NCBI GenBank assembly: GCA_002452515.1
Contig: DKEN01000107.1
Coordinates: 7,128 to 36,513 of the forward strand
Length of the DNA stretch: 29,386 nt
Source: Spartobacteria bacterium UBA6821
Lineage (GTDB): Bacteria > Verrucomicrobiota > Verrucomicrobiia > Chthoniobacterales > UBA6821
Direction of reading: 5' to 3'
The translations under genes and the position numbers were made by a program. Positions 15,672 through 24,269 of this stretch are shown piece after piece (positions within the stretch are counted from its first letter, which is position 1; each line of letters starts with the position of its first letter). A model generated the notes under the pieces. The model ran no database searches. It saw only the letters and a program-made list of their open reading frames with translations, and was not told the origin of the DNA.

Positions 15672-15832
15672 ATACCAATCACAGGAAGAAAAGGTACTAT
15701 AGTGGCGAAGGAGTTTTGGTGTGTGGCGAGGAGGAAGAGCGATGGCTACCATTAGGTAACCAGAGCGATGACGACAATGCTACACGCCGAAAGAACCAGC
15801 CAGATCGTGTCATTTCTGATGGTGATTGGTAT
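15672..15832. repeat. ERIC-like imperfect palindrome, copy 1
   Basis: About 161 bp can fold on itself. The outer arms are ATACCAATCAC (15672-15682) and GTGATTGGTAT (15822-15832). An inner stem joins GGTGTGTGGC (15718-15727) to GCTACACGCC (15779-15788) using G-U pairs. The apical hairpin is TGGCTACC-ATTA-GGTAACCA (15743-15762). The core is about four-fifths identical by eye to the copy at 24106-24269. It fills the spacer between yggS and lysR. No protein gene fits here. Confidence 0.72.
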
Positions 15833-15879
15833 AAACCGCATAATGCTTGTTCCCGCACATACGGGTATTTTCTCCAATC

Positions 15880-16788
15880 ATGAACATCGAGAGCTTCAAA
15901 GTCTTCTGTGATCTGTGCGACACGGGAAGTTTCTCGCGCGCGGCGGAGGCCAGTGACATTACCCAGAGCGCTGTCAGCCAGCAGATACGCAATGTGGAGA
16001 AGCAGTTCGGTGTTCCCCTTGTTGACCGGAGCAGCAATATCTTCACCCTGACCCCCGAGGGATTGGTCTATCTCTCGGCCTGCCGCGACATTCTTGCGCG
16101 TTACGACAGCCTCGGCACACGCTTCCGTATCGCGCGCGGAGCCTTGGACGGTGAACTTCGCCTTGCAAGCGTCATCAGCATCGCCCTGCATAACCTTCCC
16201 CCTGTCCTGAAGCAGTTTCGCAAGACCCACCCCGGGGTGGAGGTCAAGGTGAACTACCGCAAGGCCGAGGAAATCTACAGTGCCGTCCGGGACGGCCACG
16301 CAGATCTGGGGCTGGTAGCCTATCCCAAGGCCCGCCCCGGCATGCGCGCCTTCACTTGCTGGCAGGAACGCCTGGTTCTGGTGCTCCCACCGGGACATCC
16401 GCTCTCAGGCAAACGCCCTATCACTCTCAACCAGCTTCAGGGACAGCGATTCGTAGCGCTGCTTCCGGAAACCCCGACCCGTCAGCATCTGGACAGATTT
16501 CTCAAAAAAGCAGGAGTCAAGGTCACCTACGTCGCGGAACTGGATAATATAGAAACGGTGAAAGCTGCCGTGGCGGCGGAGCAAGCCCTCTCCATTGTTC
16601 CCGAAAGTTCGATCCGTCAGGAAATCAGGCAGGGCACCCTGACCTCGAGACTGATCCAGGCAGACCGGATGTGGCGTCCGATGGGGGCGATCACCAGACG
16701 CCCTCTTCCTGAAAAAGCCTCCCTCCTGGAATTTCTGAGCCTGCTGGCCCCACGAGCCAAGGCGTTACTCCCCCTGAAAACGAAATAG
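15880..16788 (+). CDS. LysR-family transcriptional regulator
   Basis: The 302-aa product has the standard LTTR layout. The N-terminal winged helix-turn-helix is NIESFKVFCDLCDTGSFSRA, then SAVSQQIRNVEKQFGVPLVDR up to residue 50. A linker helix and a periplasmic-binding-protein-like effector domain follow (about 90-295; ELRLASVISIALHNLPPVL, DLGLVAYPKARPGM, LVLVLPPGHPLSG). The frame is open 33 bp further upstream, but the ATG at 15880 gives the classic MNIESFKVF start. LTTRs often control a divergent gene, which here is yggS across the palindromic element. A CCCG-N6-CGGG inverted repeat (15852-15865) lies just before the start and could be its operator. Effector not evident. Confidence 0.92.
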   Translation: MNIESFKVFCDLCDTGSFSRAAEASDITQSAVSQQIRNVEKQFGVPLVDRSSNIFTLTPEGLVYLSACRDILARYDSLGTRFRIARGALDGELRLASVISIALHNLPPVLKQFRKTHPGVEVKVNYRKAEEIYSAVRDGHADLGLVAYPKARPGMRAFTCWQERLVLVLPPGHPLSGKRPITLNQLQGQRFVALLPETPTRQHLDRFLKKAGVKVTYVAELDNIETVKAAVAAEQALSIVPESSIRQEIRQGTLTSRLIQADRMWRPMGAITRRPLPEKASLLEFLSLLAPRAKALLPLKTK

Positions 16789-16851
16789 AATCGCTTGAGC
16801 CTCAATCTCAGGCGTGCATCTTTTTTGTTTTGTGTCAGGGTGGATCTCATT

Positions 16852-17751
16852 ATGTCCCGTCGTCTTCCTGCCTTCACGTTGACAGCCATCGTGACGTTCC
16901 TACTCGTCCAGAGCCTCTCAGCACAAACCGCCGCTCCGACCAATCCGGTCATTCAGACGAATTCCCCACTGGCTACGAGCAATCCGGTGACAGCAGCTAC
17001 ACCGGTTATTCCCACCACAAATGCCGCACCACCCATGGGCATGCAGAAGCCGCAGGATGTGCCAGGCAAGCCCGGCGAACGCAGCAGCTATTCCTCCGTC
17101 CATGTGGATGGCCCTTACATCGCCATGACTTTTGATGATGGACCACACGGCACACTGACTCCGAAGCTCCTCGATATTCTCAAGGAACGTCACATCCATG
17201 TCACCTTTTTCGTCCTTGGGCAGTGCGTCAAAGAACATCCTGAGATCCTCCAGCGCGAAATCGCGGAGGGACATGAAATCGGCAATCACACCTGGGATCA
17301 TCTTCCTCTGACAAAAGTCGTCTCCAAAGAAGGGGGACTTACTCATGAAATTGCCGATACCTCAGCTCTCATTAAGCAAGTCTCAGGCAAGTCCCCCGTG
17401 ATCCTGCGTCCCCCCTACGGAGCCACCAATCCGCGACTCAGCCGTGCCATCGAGAATGAATACGGCATGAAAGTCATTCTTTGGTCTGTCGATCCCGATG
17501 ACTGGAAAGATCCCGGCGCAACAGTTGTCGAATCACGGATTCTCAATGGATGGAAGGAAAGCGGTGGTGCTAAACCCGGTGCCATCATCCTCTCCCATGA
17601 CATTCACAAGGGAACGGTTGAGGCCATGCCAGCTACCCTCGACGCGCTTCTGGCCAAGGGTTACAAGTTTGTCACAGTCTCCGAGTTGATTGCACTGGAG
17701 AAGGCCCAGCCAGACAAAGCTCCGACAGCAACTCCCACCGCAAAACCGTAA
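16852..17751 (+). CDS. Secreted polysaccharide deacetylase (carbohydrate esterase family 4)
   Basis: The 299-aa product opens with a signal peptide (1-24, LTAIVTFLLVQSLSA). A Thr/Pro/Asn-rich linker (25-75) precedes a NodB homology domain (about 88-275). Catalytic features are TFDDGP with D95/D96, the metal histidines H146 and H150 in NHTWDH, RPPYG (186-190), WSVDPDDW (211-218) and LSHDIH (247-252). It would remove N- or O-acetyl groups from peptidoglycan or another cell-surface glycan. An in-frame TTG at 16795 exists, but the ATG at 16852 starts the signal peptide directly and follows an AGGGTGGA purine tract. It is 63 bp downstream of lysR on the same strand. The glycan target is unknown. 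Confidence 0.9.
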   Translation: MSRRLPAFTLTAIVTFLLVQSLSAQTAAPTNPVIQTNSPLATSNPVTAATPVIPTTNAAPPMGMQKPQDVPGKPGERSSYSSVHVDGPYIAMTFDDGPHGTLTPKLLDILKERHIHVTFFVLGQCVKEHPEILQREIAEGHEIGNHTWDHLPLTKVVSKEGGLTHEIADTSALIKQVSGKSPVILRPPYGATNPRLSRAIENEYGMKVILWSVDPDDWKDPGATVVESRILNGWKESGGAKPGAIILSHDIHKGTVEAMPATLDALLAKGYKFVTVSELIALEKAQPDKAPTATPTAKP

Positions 17752-17770
17752 CGACAAGACCCGATGTGGA

Positions 17771-17872
17771 TTTACCACTAAGGTCAGACAAAGAGGTCTG
17801 AAAAGATTGCAGTCGAAAGAAGAGTAAAAATCTCTCCCTTGGATTCCATCTTGGATGGCCCTTCGTGGTAAA
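17771..17872. repeat. TTTACCAC-bounded palindromic element between convergent genes, copy B
   Basis: The ~102-bp element is bounded by TTTACCAC (17771-17778) and GTGGTAAA (17865-17872). Internal hairpins are TCAGAC-N6-GTCTGA (17784-17801) and CCATC/GATGG around 17850. Its reverse complement shares TTTTTACCAC, GGCCATCCAAG, CTTTTCAGA and CTTTGTC in the same order with the element at 26326-26462. It lies between the converging ends of the deacetylase gene and argD and may end both transcripts. Confidence 0.6.
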
Positions 17873-17880
17873 AATTTCTC

Positions 17881-19134
17881 TTAGTCTTTCAGCACTTTCG
17901 TCAGGAGAGCCAAAGCCTCATCCGCCTCGGCCTTGCTGATATTCAGCGGGGGAAGCAACCGGATGGTCCTCTCGCCCGAAGGGATGACTAGCATCCCTGC
18001 CGCCATCAACTCCTTGGTCATCCGGAGAGCTGGCGTCACGGCGACCCCCTCCACCAGCGGCATATCGTTCAACTCGATCCCGAGCATCAATCCTATCCCC
18101 TTGACCTGCCTGATGGCGGGAAGGTTCAAATCTTCCAAAGAGGATTTGAGGTAGGCACCCATCGTCCGTGCATTCTCCAGAAGATTCTCCTGCTCGATGG
18201 TCGAGAGCACGGTGAGGCCCACCGTGGAGCAGAGCGGAGACCCTCCATAGGTCGTCCCGTGAGTTCCTGGGCCGAGAAGATTACAGAGCGGCCCCCGTTC
18301 GCTGCCCTCGCTGTCGGCACCGGCAAGCCTTTTTCCAACCCAGAACGCTCCAAGCGGATAGCCATTGGCAATCCCCTTTGCCCAGCTGATACCATCAGGT
18401 TCGACCCCCTCGGGAACGATACTCCTCCACGCACACCAGTCTCCGGTACGGCCAAGACCGCATTGGATTTCATCAAAGAGAAGCAACAGATTGTGCCGGT
18501 CGCAGAGGTCACGGGCTCCCCGAAGAAATTCCGCCGTGGCAGGATTGATCCCACCTTCGCCTTGAATCGGCTCAAGCAGAATCGCAGCCGTCTTTGGAGT
18601 GATCGCCTCTTCGAGGGCCGCCAGATCATTGAAGGGCACATGAAGGAAGCCTTCAACGAGCGGGGCAAAGCCGACTTTCACCTTCTCCTGAGCCGTGGCA
18701 CTGATACCGCCAAGCGTCCGACCGTGAAAGGAATTGGAGAAGGTGATGATCTCATACCGTCCCGTTGGAGAGCCGAATTTCCGGGCAAGTTTATAGAGCC
18801 CTTCGTTGGCCTCCGCACCGCTATTGCAGAAGAAGACCTTCCCACCGAGTCCCACAAATCCAACGATCTTCCGGGCAAGTTCCGCCTGCGGCCTGTTCAG
18901 ATAGAGATTGGAAATATGAATCAGCTTTCCCGCCTGTTCCGAAAGTGCCTTGGTCACTGCCGGATGTGCATGGCCGAGTGAACAGACAGCGATACCCGCT
19001 CCAAAATCAAGGTAGGATTTTCCCGATTCATCCCAGACCCGGGTTCCCTCGCCACGCACAAGCTCCAGGTCAAACCGCCCGTAGGTCGGTATGACAAAAT
19101 CGTGATAGAGATCGGTGGTGGTGGGCAGGCTCAT
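17881..19134 (-). CDS. argD: Acetylornithine aminotransferase-type class III PLP transaminase
   Basis: The 417-aa product has the complete class-III fold. NSGAEANE (104-111) binds the cofactor phosphate, SFHGRTLG (135-142) and EPIQGEGG (188-195) follow, and DEIQCGLGRTG (221-231) holds the cofactor aspartate D221. The Schiff-base lysine is K253 in SWAKGIANGYPLGAF. It most resembles ArgD, which makes N-acetylornithine in arginine synthesis, though ArgD also serves lysine synthesis in some bacteria and lysA lies nearby. An extra loop (about 274-290, SEGSERGPLCNLLG) precedes the conserved GTHGTTYGGSPL. The frame is open to 19206; the ATG at 19132-19134 fits the family N-terminus. No arginine genes are adjacent. 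Confidence 0.88.
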   Translation of the reverse strand: MSLPTTTDLYHDFVIPTYGRFDLELVRGEGTRVWDESGKSYLDFGAGIAVCSLGHAHPAVTKALSEQAGKLIHISNLYLNRPQAELARKIVGFVGLGGKVFFCNSGAEANEGLYKLARKFGSPTGRYEIITFSNSFHGRTLGGISATAQEKVKVGFAPLVEGFLHVPFNDLAALEEAITPKTAAILLEPIQGEGGINPATAEFLRGARDLCDRHNLLLLFDEIQCGLGRTGDWCAWRSIVPEGVEPDGISWAKGIANGYPLGAFWVGKRLAGADSEGSERGPLCNLLGPGTHGTTYGGSPLCSTVGLTVLSTIEQENLLENARTMGAYLKSSLEDLNLPAIRQVKGIGLMLGIELNDMPLVEGVAVTPALRMTKELMAAGMLVIPSGERTIRLLPPLNISKAEADEALALLTKVLKD

Positions 19135-19157
19135 GGGAGTTTTAAGAGAAAGTATGA

Positions 19158-19263
19158 TCTCGTGCAAAGACGCAGAGACGCAAAGGAATTCTCTCAGGAA
19201 ATCCATCGGTAAAGTTTGGTCTTTATTTTCACCTCTCTGCGCCTTGGCGTCTCTGCGCGATAA
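19158..19263. repeat. CGCAGAGACGC-type inverted element upstream of argD
   Basis: The left arm (19158-19186) contains GCAAAGACGCAGAGACGCAA. The right arm (19232-19263) is its approximate inverse, CTCTGCGCCTTGGCGTCTCT. Together they form an imperfect ~106-bp inverted repeat in the 149-bp gap between ligA and argD. Strings of CGCAAAGACGCAGAG are a dispersed intergenic repeat type seen in many environmental bacteria. The element would form a strong hairpin in any ligA-argD transcript. Confidence 0.6.
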
Positions 19264-19283
19264 CTCCCTGTCTTTTTCTCTTT

Positions 19284-21320
<2,037 letters not shown>

Positions 21321-21386
21321 TCAGTCGGGAGATCGGCGGGGTAATGTCATGTTTTTAACCATGTCACGGGGATGATGGCGATCTTT

Positions 21387-21405
21387 GAACAGAAAAAGAG
21401 TGTTC
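21387..21405. promoter_or_regulatory. Candidate enhancer-binding site for the sigma-54 promoter
   Basis: GAACA (21387-21391) and TGTTC (21401-21405) are inverted around a 9-nt spacer, centred about 76 bp upstream of the predicted sigma-54 start site. A direct repeat of ATGTCA (21344-21349 and 21361-21366) lies slightly further out. Both are in the range where activator dimers of sigma-54 promoters bind. Assignment rests on symmetry and position only. Confidence 0.35.
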
Positions 21406-21445
21406 TCTTCTCTGTACGCTTCTTTTTTGAACCCTAAAAACCAAG

Positions 21446-21463
21446 TTGGCACGCGCTGTGCTT
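21446..21463 (+). promoter_or_regulatory. Sigma-54 (RpoN) promoter
   Basis: TTGGCACGCGCTGTGCTT matches the -24/-12 consensus YTGGCACG-N4-TTGCW. The -24 block TGGCACG is perfect, GG (21448-21449) and GC (21460-21461) are exactly 10 nt apart, and the -12 block GTGCT differs at one position. Transcription would begin about 12 nt downstream, near 21471-21474. It is intergenic, reads away from ligA and is followed at once by a terminated hairpin unit. Confidence 0.75.
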
Positions 21464-21471
21464 ATACAGAG

Positions 21472-21557
21472 TTGGTTTGTGGTTGCAGCCCGGTCGTAAA
21501 AATTTCGAGATTCTCGGGGGGGAAAACTCGGAAACTCCGACCGGGCTGCTCTTTTTT
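21472..21557 (+). ncRNA. Predicted sigma-54-dependent small RNA (about 85 nt)
   Basis: The unit spans from the predicted start site to the end of the T-run. After a ~13-nt 5' segment the RNA closes with a perfect 12-bp stem (21485-21496 with 21538-21549). The ~41-nt loop contains a possible small hairpin (CGAG-ATT-CTCG, 21506-21516) and a run of seven G (21516-21522) followed by AAAA. No open reading frame with a credible start is inside. It could act as a regulatory sRNA pairing through the G-rich loop. Alternatively it is the attenuated leader of the secreted protein gene that starts at 21653. No known RNA family was recognised. Confidence 0.6.
21485..21557 (+). terminator. Intrinsic terminator closing the small RNA
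   Basis: GCAGCCCGGTCG (21485-21496) pairs perfectly with CGACCGGGCTGC (21538-21549), followed directly by TCTTTTTT (21550-21557). The GC-rich stem plus T-run is the strongest terminator-like signal in the window and works only in the plus direction. Confidence 0.7.
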
Positions 21558-21597
21558 AAAAGCTCTCCTCCTGCAAGCCCGCTTCGGGGTGCCCTTC

Positions 21598-21631
21598 GAG
21601 AAATCCCTCTCGCCTTCGGGATCGATTTCTC
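21598..21631 (+). promoter_or_regulatory. Leader hairpin before the 325-aa secreted protein gene
   Basis: GAGAAATCCC (21598-21607) pairs with GGGAT-c-GATTTCTC (21618-21631), giving a 13-bp arm with one bulge and a 10-nt loop. It ends 21 nt before the GTG start at 21653. With no T-run after it, it is more likely an mRNA leader structure than a terminator. Confidence 0.35.
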
Positions 21632-21652
21632 AATATAGGTTACGGCATTCCC

Positions 21653-22630
21653 GTGAAGCCTTGCTCCCTCCATGTGTTGATCGCCCTGACGGCACTCATT
21701 ACCTCGCTTTCCGCTGAGGACCTGCCTCCGACGGATCCGAAAACCCTTCTCAAGCAACTCGACCAGTTAGCCTCGGATGCCCAGCATCAGCTACAAAGTC
21801 GTCGCTCTGCCGCCCTCTCCCGAGTCCAACCCGCGGCCTCCTCCGGGGATGCTGCCGTCGACGCTTATCTCCATGCCTTGGAAAACACACAATACAAGGA
21901 ATCAGCAAAGGATTTTCTCGAATGGCGAAAGAAAAAGAGCGAGCTGCTGCGCAGCAAGGAGTTTCAAACCGCTCTCCAGTTGCAACTCCGCTATCTCTGC
22001 ATCGCCCTTCAACGAACGGAGCAACACGATGCCTTTGCCCAGGTTCCCGACACGCTCTCCTACCTCAGCCTTCTGGGTGCTTTTGAATCAGGAATCGGGG
22101 GTTCAGGCGACAAGCAGAATCCTGAGGTTCGAACTATCCTCCAGGAACCACTCCAGAATTCCTCCATCGTGGAATGGCTTCAGATCGCCGACCTTATTCC
22201 CTCTGGCAAGGACTTTGCGGACTCGCCCGGCAATTATCAGGAAATCATGGACAAGAATATCCGTGAACCCCTCCAGGCCAAAAAGGATCCGCGACTTCCT
22301 GGCACCTGGGATGCCCAGATCAGCGTCGAGGCGGCGATCGCCACAGGCTCCGGAAGTCAGCAGCAGGTGGATGCCTTCAATCAGACAGAGTTACCAAATC
22401 TACTTTTCAAACAAGCTCAGGACACCGCAGGCATTGGACAACCCAATCGAGCGATCGCCGATATCCTGAAACTCATCCAGAGTTTTCCTGGAGACCCGGA
22501 CATGAAGGAGTGGGTCGATTACGCCCGAGGATTGATCTCCCCGCCTGCACCAACCTCCACTCCTCAGATTCCGACACCACCCCCCCTTCCCTTTCCTTTC
22601 CCTAGCACTACTCCGGGAGCAGCGAAGTAA
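21653..22630 (+). CDS. Secreted hypothetical protein with proline-rich tail
   Basis: The 325-aa product starts at GTG (21653), which opens a signal peptide CSLHVLIALTALITSLSA (cleavage near residue 21). No in-frame ATG precedes the mature domain. The mature region is largely helical, with charged stretches such as KESAKDFLEWRKKKSELLR. It ends in a Pro/Thr/Ser-rich tail (about 294-325, PPPLPFPFP). I do not recognise the family. It follows the predicted sigma-54 small RNA and a leader hairpin, so sigma-54 read-through could drive it. It converges on lysA with only 6 bp between stops. Confidence 0.78.
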   Translation: MKPCSLHVLIALTALITSLSAEDLPPTDPKTLLKQLDQLASDAQHQLQSRRSAALSRVQPAASSGDAAVDAYLHALENTQYKESAKDFLEWRKKKSELLRSKEFQTALQLQLRYLCIALQRTEQHDAFAQVPDTLSYLSLLGAFESGIGGSGDKQNPEVRTILQEPLQNSSIVEWLQIADLIPSGKDFADSPGNYQEIMDKNIREPLQAKKDPRLPGTWDAQISVEAAIATGSGSQQQVDAFNQTELPNLLFKQAQDTAGIGQPNRAIADILKLIQSFPGDPDMKEWVDYARGLISPPAPTSTPQIPTPPPLPFPFPSTTPGAAK

Positions 22631-22636
22631 AACTCC

Positions 22637-23929
22637 CTAGTCAGGAATCTTCTCTCCGCGGATCAGATCATCCCAAGTCTGGCGTTCACGCACAACGGTC
22701 GCCTTGTCTCCCTCCACCAGCACTTCAGGCAGGAGGGGACGGGCGTTGTAGGTCGAGGACATGACAAACCCGTAGGCTCCGGCGCTCATCAGGGCAATCC
22801 GGTCACCAGGTGAAAGAACGGGCACTTCACGATCCTGTGCGAAGAAATCGCCACTCTCACAGACAGGTCCCACCACATCCACCTTCTCCAGCGTCGCGGA
22901 AGTTGGCTGAACCAGAGGCTCGATCTCATGATGCCCCTCGTAGAGGGCGGGACGGATCAGATCATTCATTCCTGCATCGACGACCACGAAATTCTTCGTC
23001 GGCGTGGACTTGCGGTAGAGAACCGTGGAAAGCAGCACCCCAGCATTGCCGACGATGAAACGACCGGGCTCGAAAAGAATGCGAAGGCCAAGCACCTTCA
23101 GCGGCTCCACAACTTCGGCCGCATAGGCCTCCGGAGTCAGACGCTCGCCTGATCCGGAATCCCACCAGGCGGGATCGCCGCTCTCCAGCGAGTCATGATA
23201 GACGATACCGACACCTCCACCGATGCTGAAAAACTCGAGACCATAAGCGGACTTCAATTCCAGCACGAGCGGAGTCAGCTTGGTGATCGCCTCGGCGAAG
23301 GGAGGCGCCTTGAGAATCTGGGAACCGATATGGGTCTGAAGCCCCTTGATGCGAAGATGAGGCAATGAGGCTGCACGGGCATAAACACTGGCTGCACGAT
23401 CGAGACCGATCCCGAACTTATTCTTGCTCTTGCCGGTGGAAATGTACTTGTGCGTCGGGGCATCGACATCGGGATTCACACGGATGGCAATCGGTGCGAC
23501 GAGACCGGCTCGACCCGCCACCTCATTGATGCGTTCCAGTTCCTCCTCAGACTCGACATTGAAGCTGTAGATACCCTGTCGCAGAGCGTAGTCGATCTCC
23601 TCGGCTGTCTTGCCGACACCGGCAAAGGTGCAGCGATCAGCCCGACCTCCAGCGCGGAGCACGCGGTAGAGTTCGCCTCCGGAGACGATGTCAAATCCGG
23701 CCCCTTCCTTCACCAGCAGATTGAGTACGGAGAGATTGCTATTGGCCTTCATTGCATAGCAGATCATCCGGTCAGAAAGCGGCGCGAGGGCGGCATCGAG
23801 ACGACGGTAATTGCCCCGGATCGTCTCGGCGGAATAGACATAAGCTGGCGTACCGACGCTTTCGGCCACGGACGTAAGATCAACCCCCTCGCACTTCAGC
23901 GAGCCATCAACATAACGAAAAGAATGCAT
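22637..23929 (-). CDS. lysA: Diaminopimelate decarboxylase
   Basis: The 430-aa fold-III PLP enzyme carries the cofactor lysine K61 in CYAMKANSNLSVL. GAGFDIVSGGELYRVL, HIGSQI (about 191-196), FSIGGGVGIVY with the glycine-rich phosphate loop, and EPGRFIVGNAG follow. GPVCESGD and SAGAYGFVMSSTYNARP complete the active site from the partner subunit. It decarboxylates meso-diaminopimelate to lysine, the final step of lysine synthesis. The ATG at 23927-23929 gives the family start; no Shine-Dalgarno is visible. A TGAAANN heptamer tract lies 14-48 bp upstream of the start, within the promoter region. Confidence 0.95.
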   Translation of the reverse strand: MHSFRYVDGSLKCEGVDLTSVAESVGTPAYVYSAETIRGNYRRLDAALAPLSDRMICYAMKANSNLSVLNLLVKEGAGFDIVSGGELYRVLRAGGRADRCTFAGVGKTAEEIDYALRQGIYSFNVESEEELERINEVAGRAGLVAPIAIRVNPDVDAPTHKYISTGKSKNKFGIGLDRAASVYARAASLPHLRIKGLQTHIGSQILKAPPFAEAITKLTPLVLELKSAYGLEFFSIGGGVGIVYHDSLESGDPAWWDSGSGERLTPEAYAAEVVEPLKVLGLRILFEPGRFIVGNAGVLLSTVLYRKSTPTKNFVVVDAGMNDLIRPALYEGHHEIEPLVQPTSATLEKVDVVGPVCESGDFFAQDREVPVLSPGDRIALMSAGAYGFVMSSTYNARPLLPEVLVEGDKATVVRERQTWDDLIRGEKIPD

Positions 23930-23942
23930 AGTCGGGAAAGTA

Positions 23943-23977
23943 TGAAGGATGAAACTTGAAACTTGAAAGCTGAAACG
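23943..23977. repeat. TGAAANN heptamer tandem tract, copy 1
   Basis: Five consecutive 7-bp units read TGAAGGA, TGAAACT, TGAAACT, TGAAAGC, TGAAACG just upstream of lysA. A second tract of the same type is at 29335-29362. This is a short tandem array, not a CRISPR; there are no spacers. Its 7-bp period would place units on alternating faces of the DNA helix. Confidence 0.65.
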
Positions 23978-24105
23978 AGGCCTTGGGAAGGGCGCGTTGG
24001 ACTGCCATAGGCGGCCCCTTTAGGGGAGAGCCTCGCTGGAGCGAGCGAGTTCAAAGCTGAAAAGGAGCATAAAGAGAAAACAGCAATTCCGAACGCATCC
24101 TTTTT
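23978..24105. other. Intergenic stretch between heptamer tract and palindrome, no gene
   Basis: Between lysA (start 23929) and the cupin stop (24248) there are 318 bp without a credible gene. Besides the heptamers and the palindromic element, this part holds small hairpins, CCCC-TTTA-GGGG (24015-24026) and CTCGC-TGGA-GCGAG (24032-24045). One degenerate heptamer-like piece, CAAAGCTGAAAAG, is near 24052-24064. Nothing else is supportable here. Confidence 0.5.
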
Positions 24106-24269
24106 TTATACCATCTCTCAGAGATAGGTGGACTCTTAGGCGCAGGGATTTTGGTGTGTGGCAAGGCGGAAGACCGATGGCTATCCGAAGATAACCAGAG
24201 GGATGACAACGCAGCCACACGCCAAAAAAACCAGCCAGAAAGTCCAGTTATCTATGAGAGATGGTATAA
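24106..24269. repeat. ERIC-like imperfect palindrome, copy 2
   Basis: The ~164-bp element has perfect 15-bp terminal arms, TTATACCATCTCTCA (24106-24120) and TGAGAGATGGTATAA (24255-24269), with pairing continuing inward. The inner stem is GGTGTGTGGC/GCCACACGCC (24153-24162, 24214-24223). The apical hairpin is TGGCTATC-CGAA-GATAACCA (24178-24197). It matches copy 1 (15672-15832) in core sequence and in fold. Its right arm runs into the 3' end of the cupin gene and encodes that gene's last six codons and its stop. Confidence 0.75.

Noticed and set aside
15697..16398. 233-codon minus-strand frame across copy 1 of the palindrome and lysR
   Set aside because: Most of it is antisense to a well-conserved LysR gene and the rest is the palindromic repeat.
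23943..23977. Heptamer array considered as a CRISPR-like array
   Set aside because: Units are 7 bp, directly abutting, with no spacers and no cas genes nearby.
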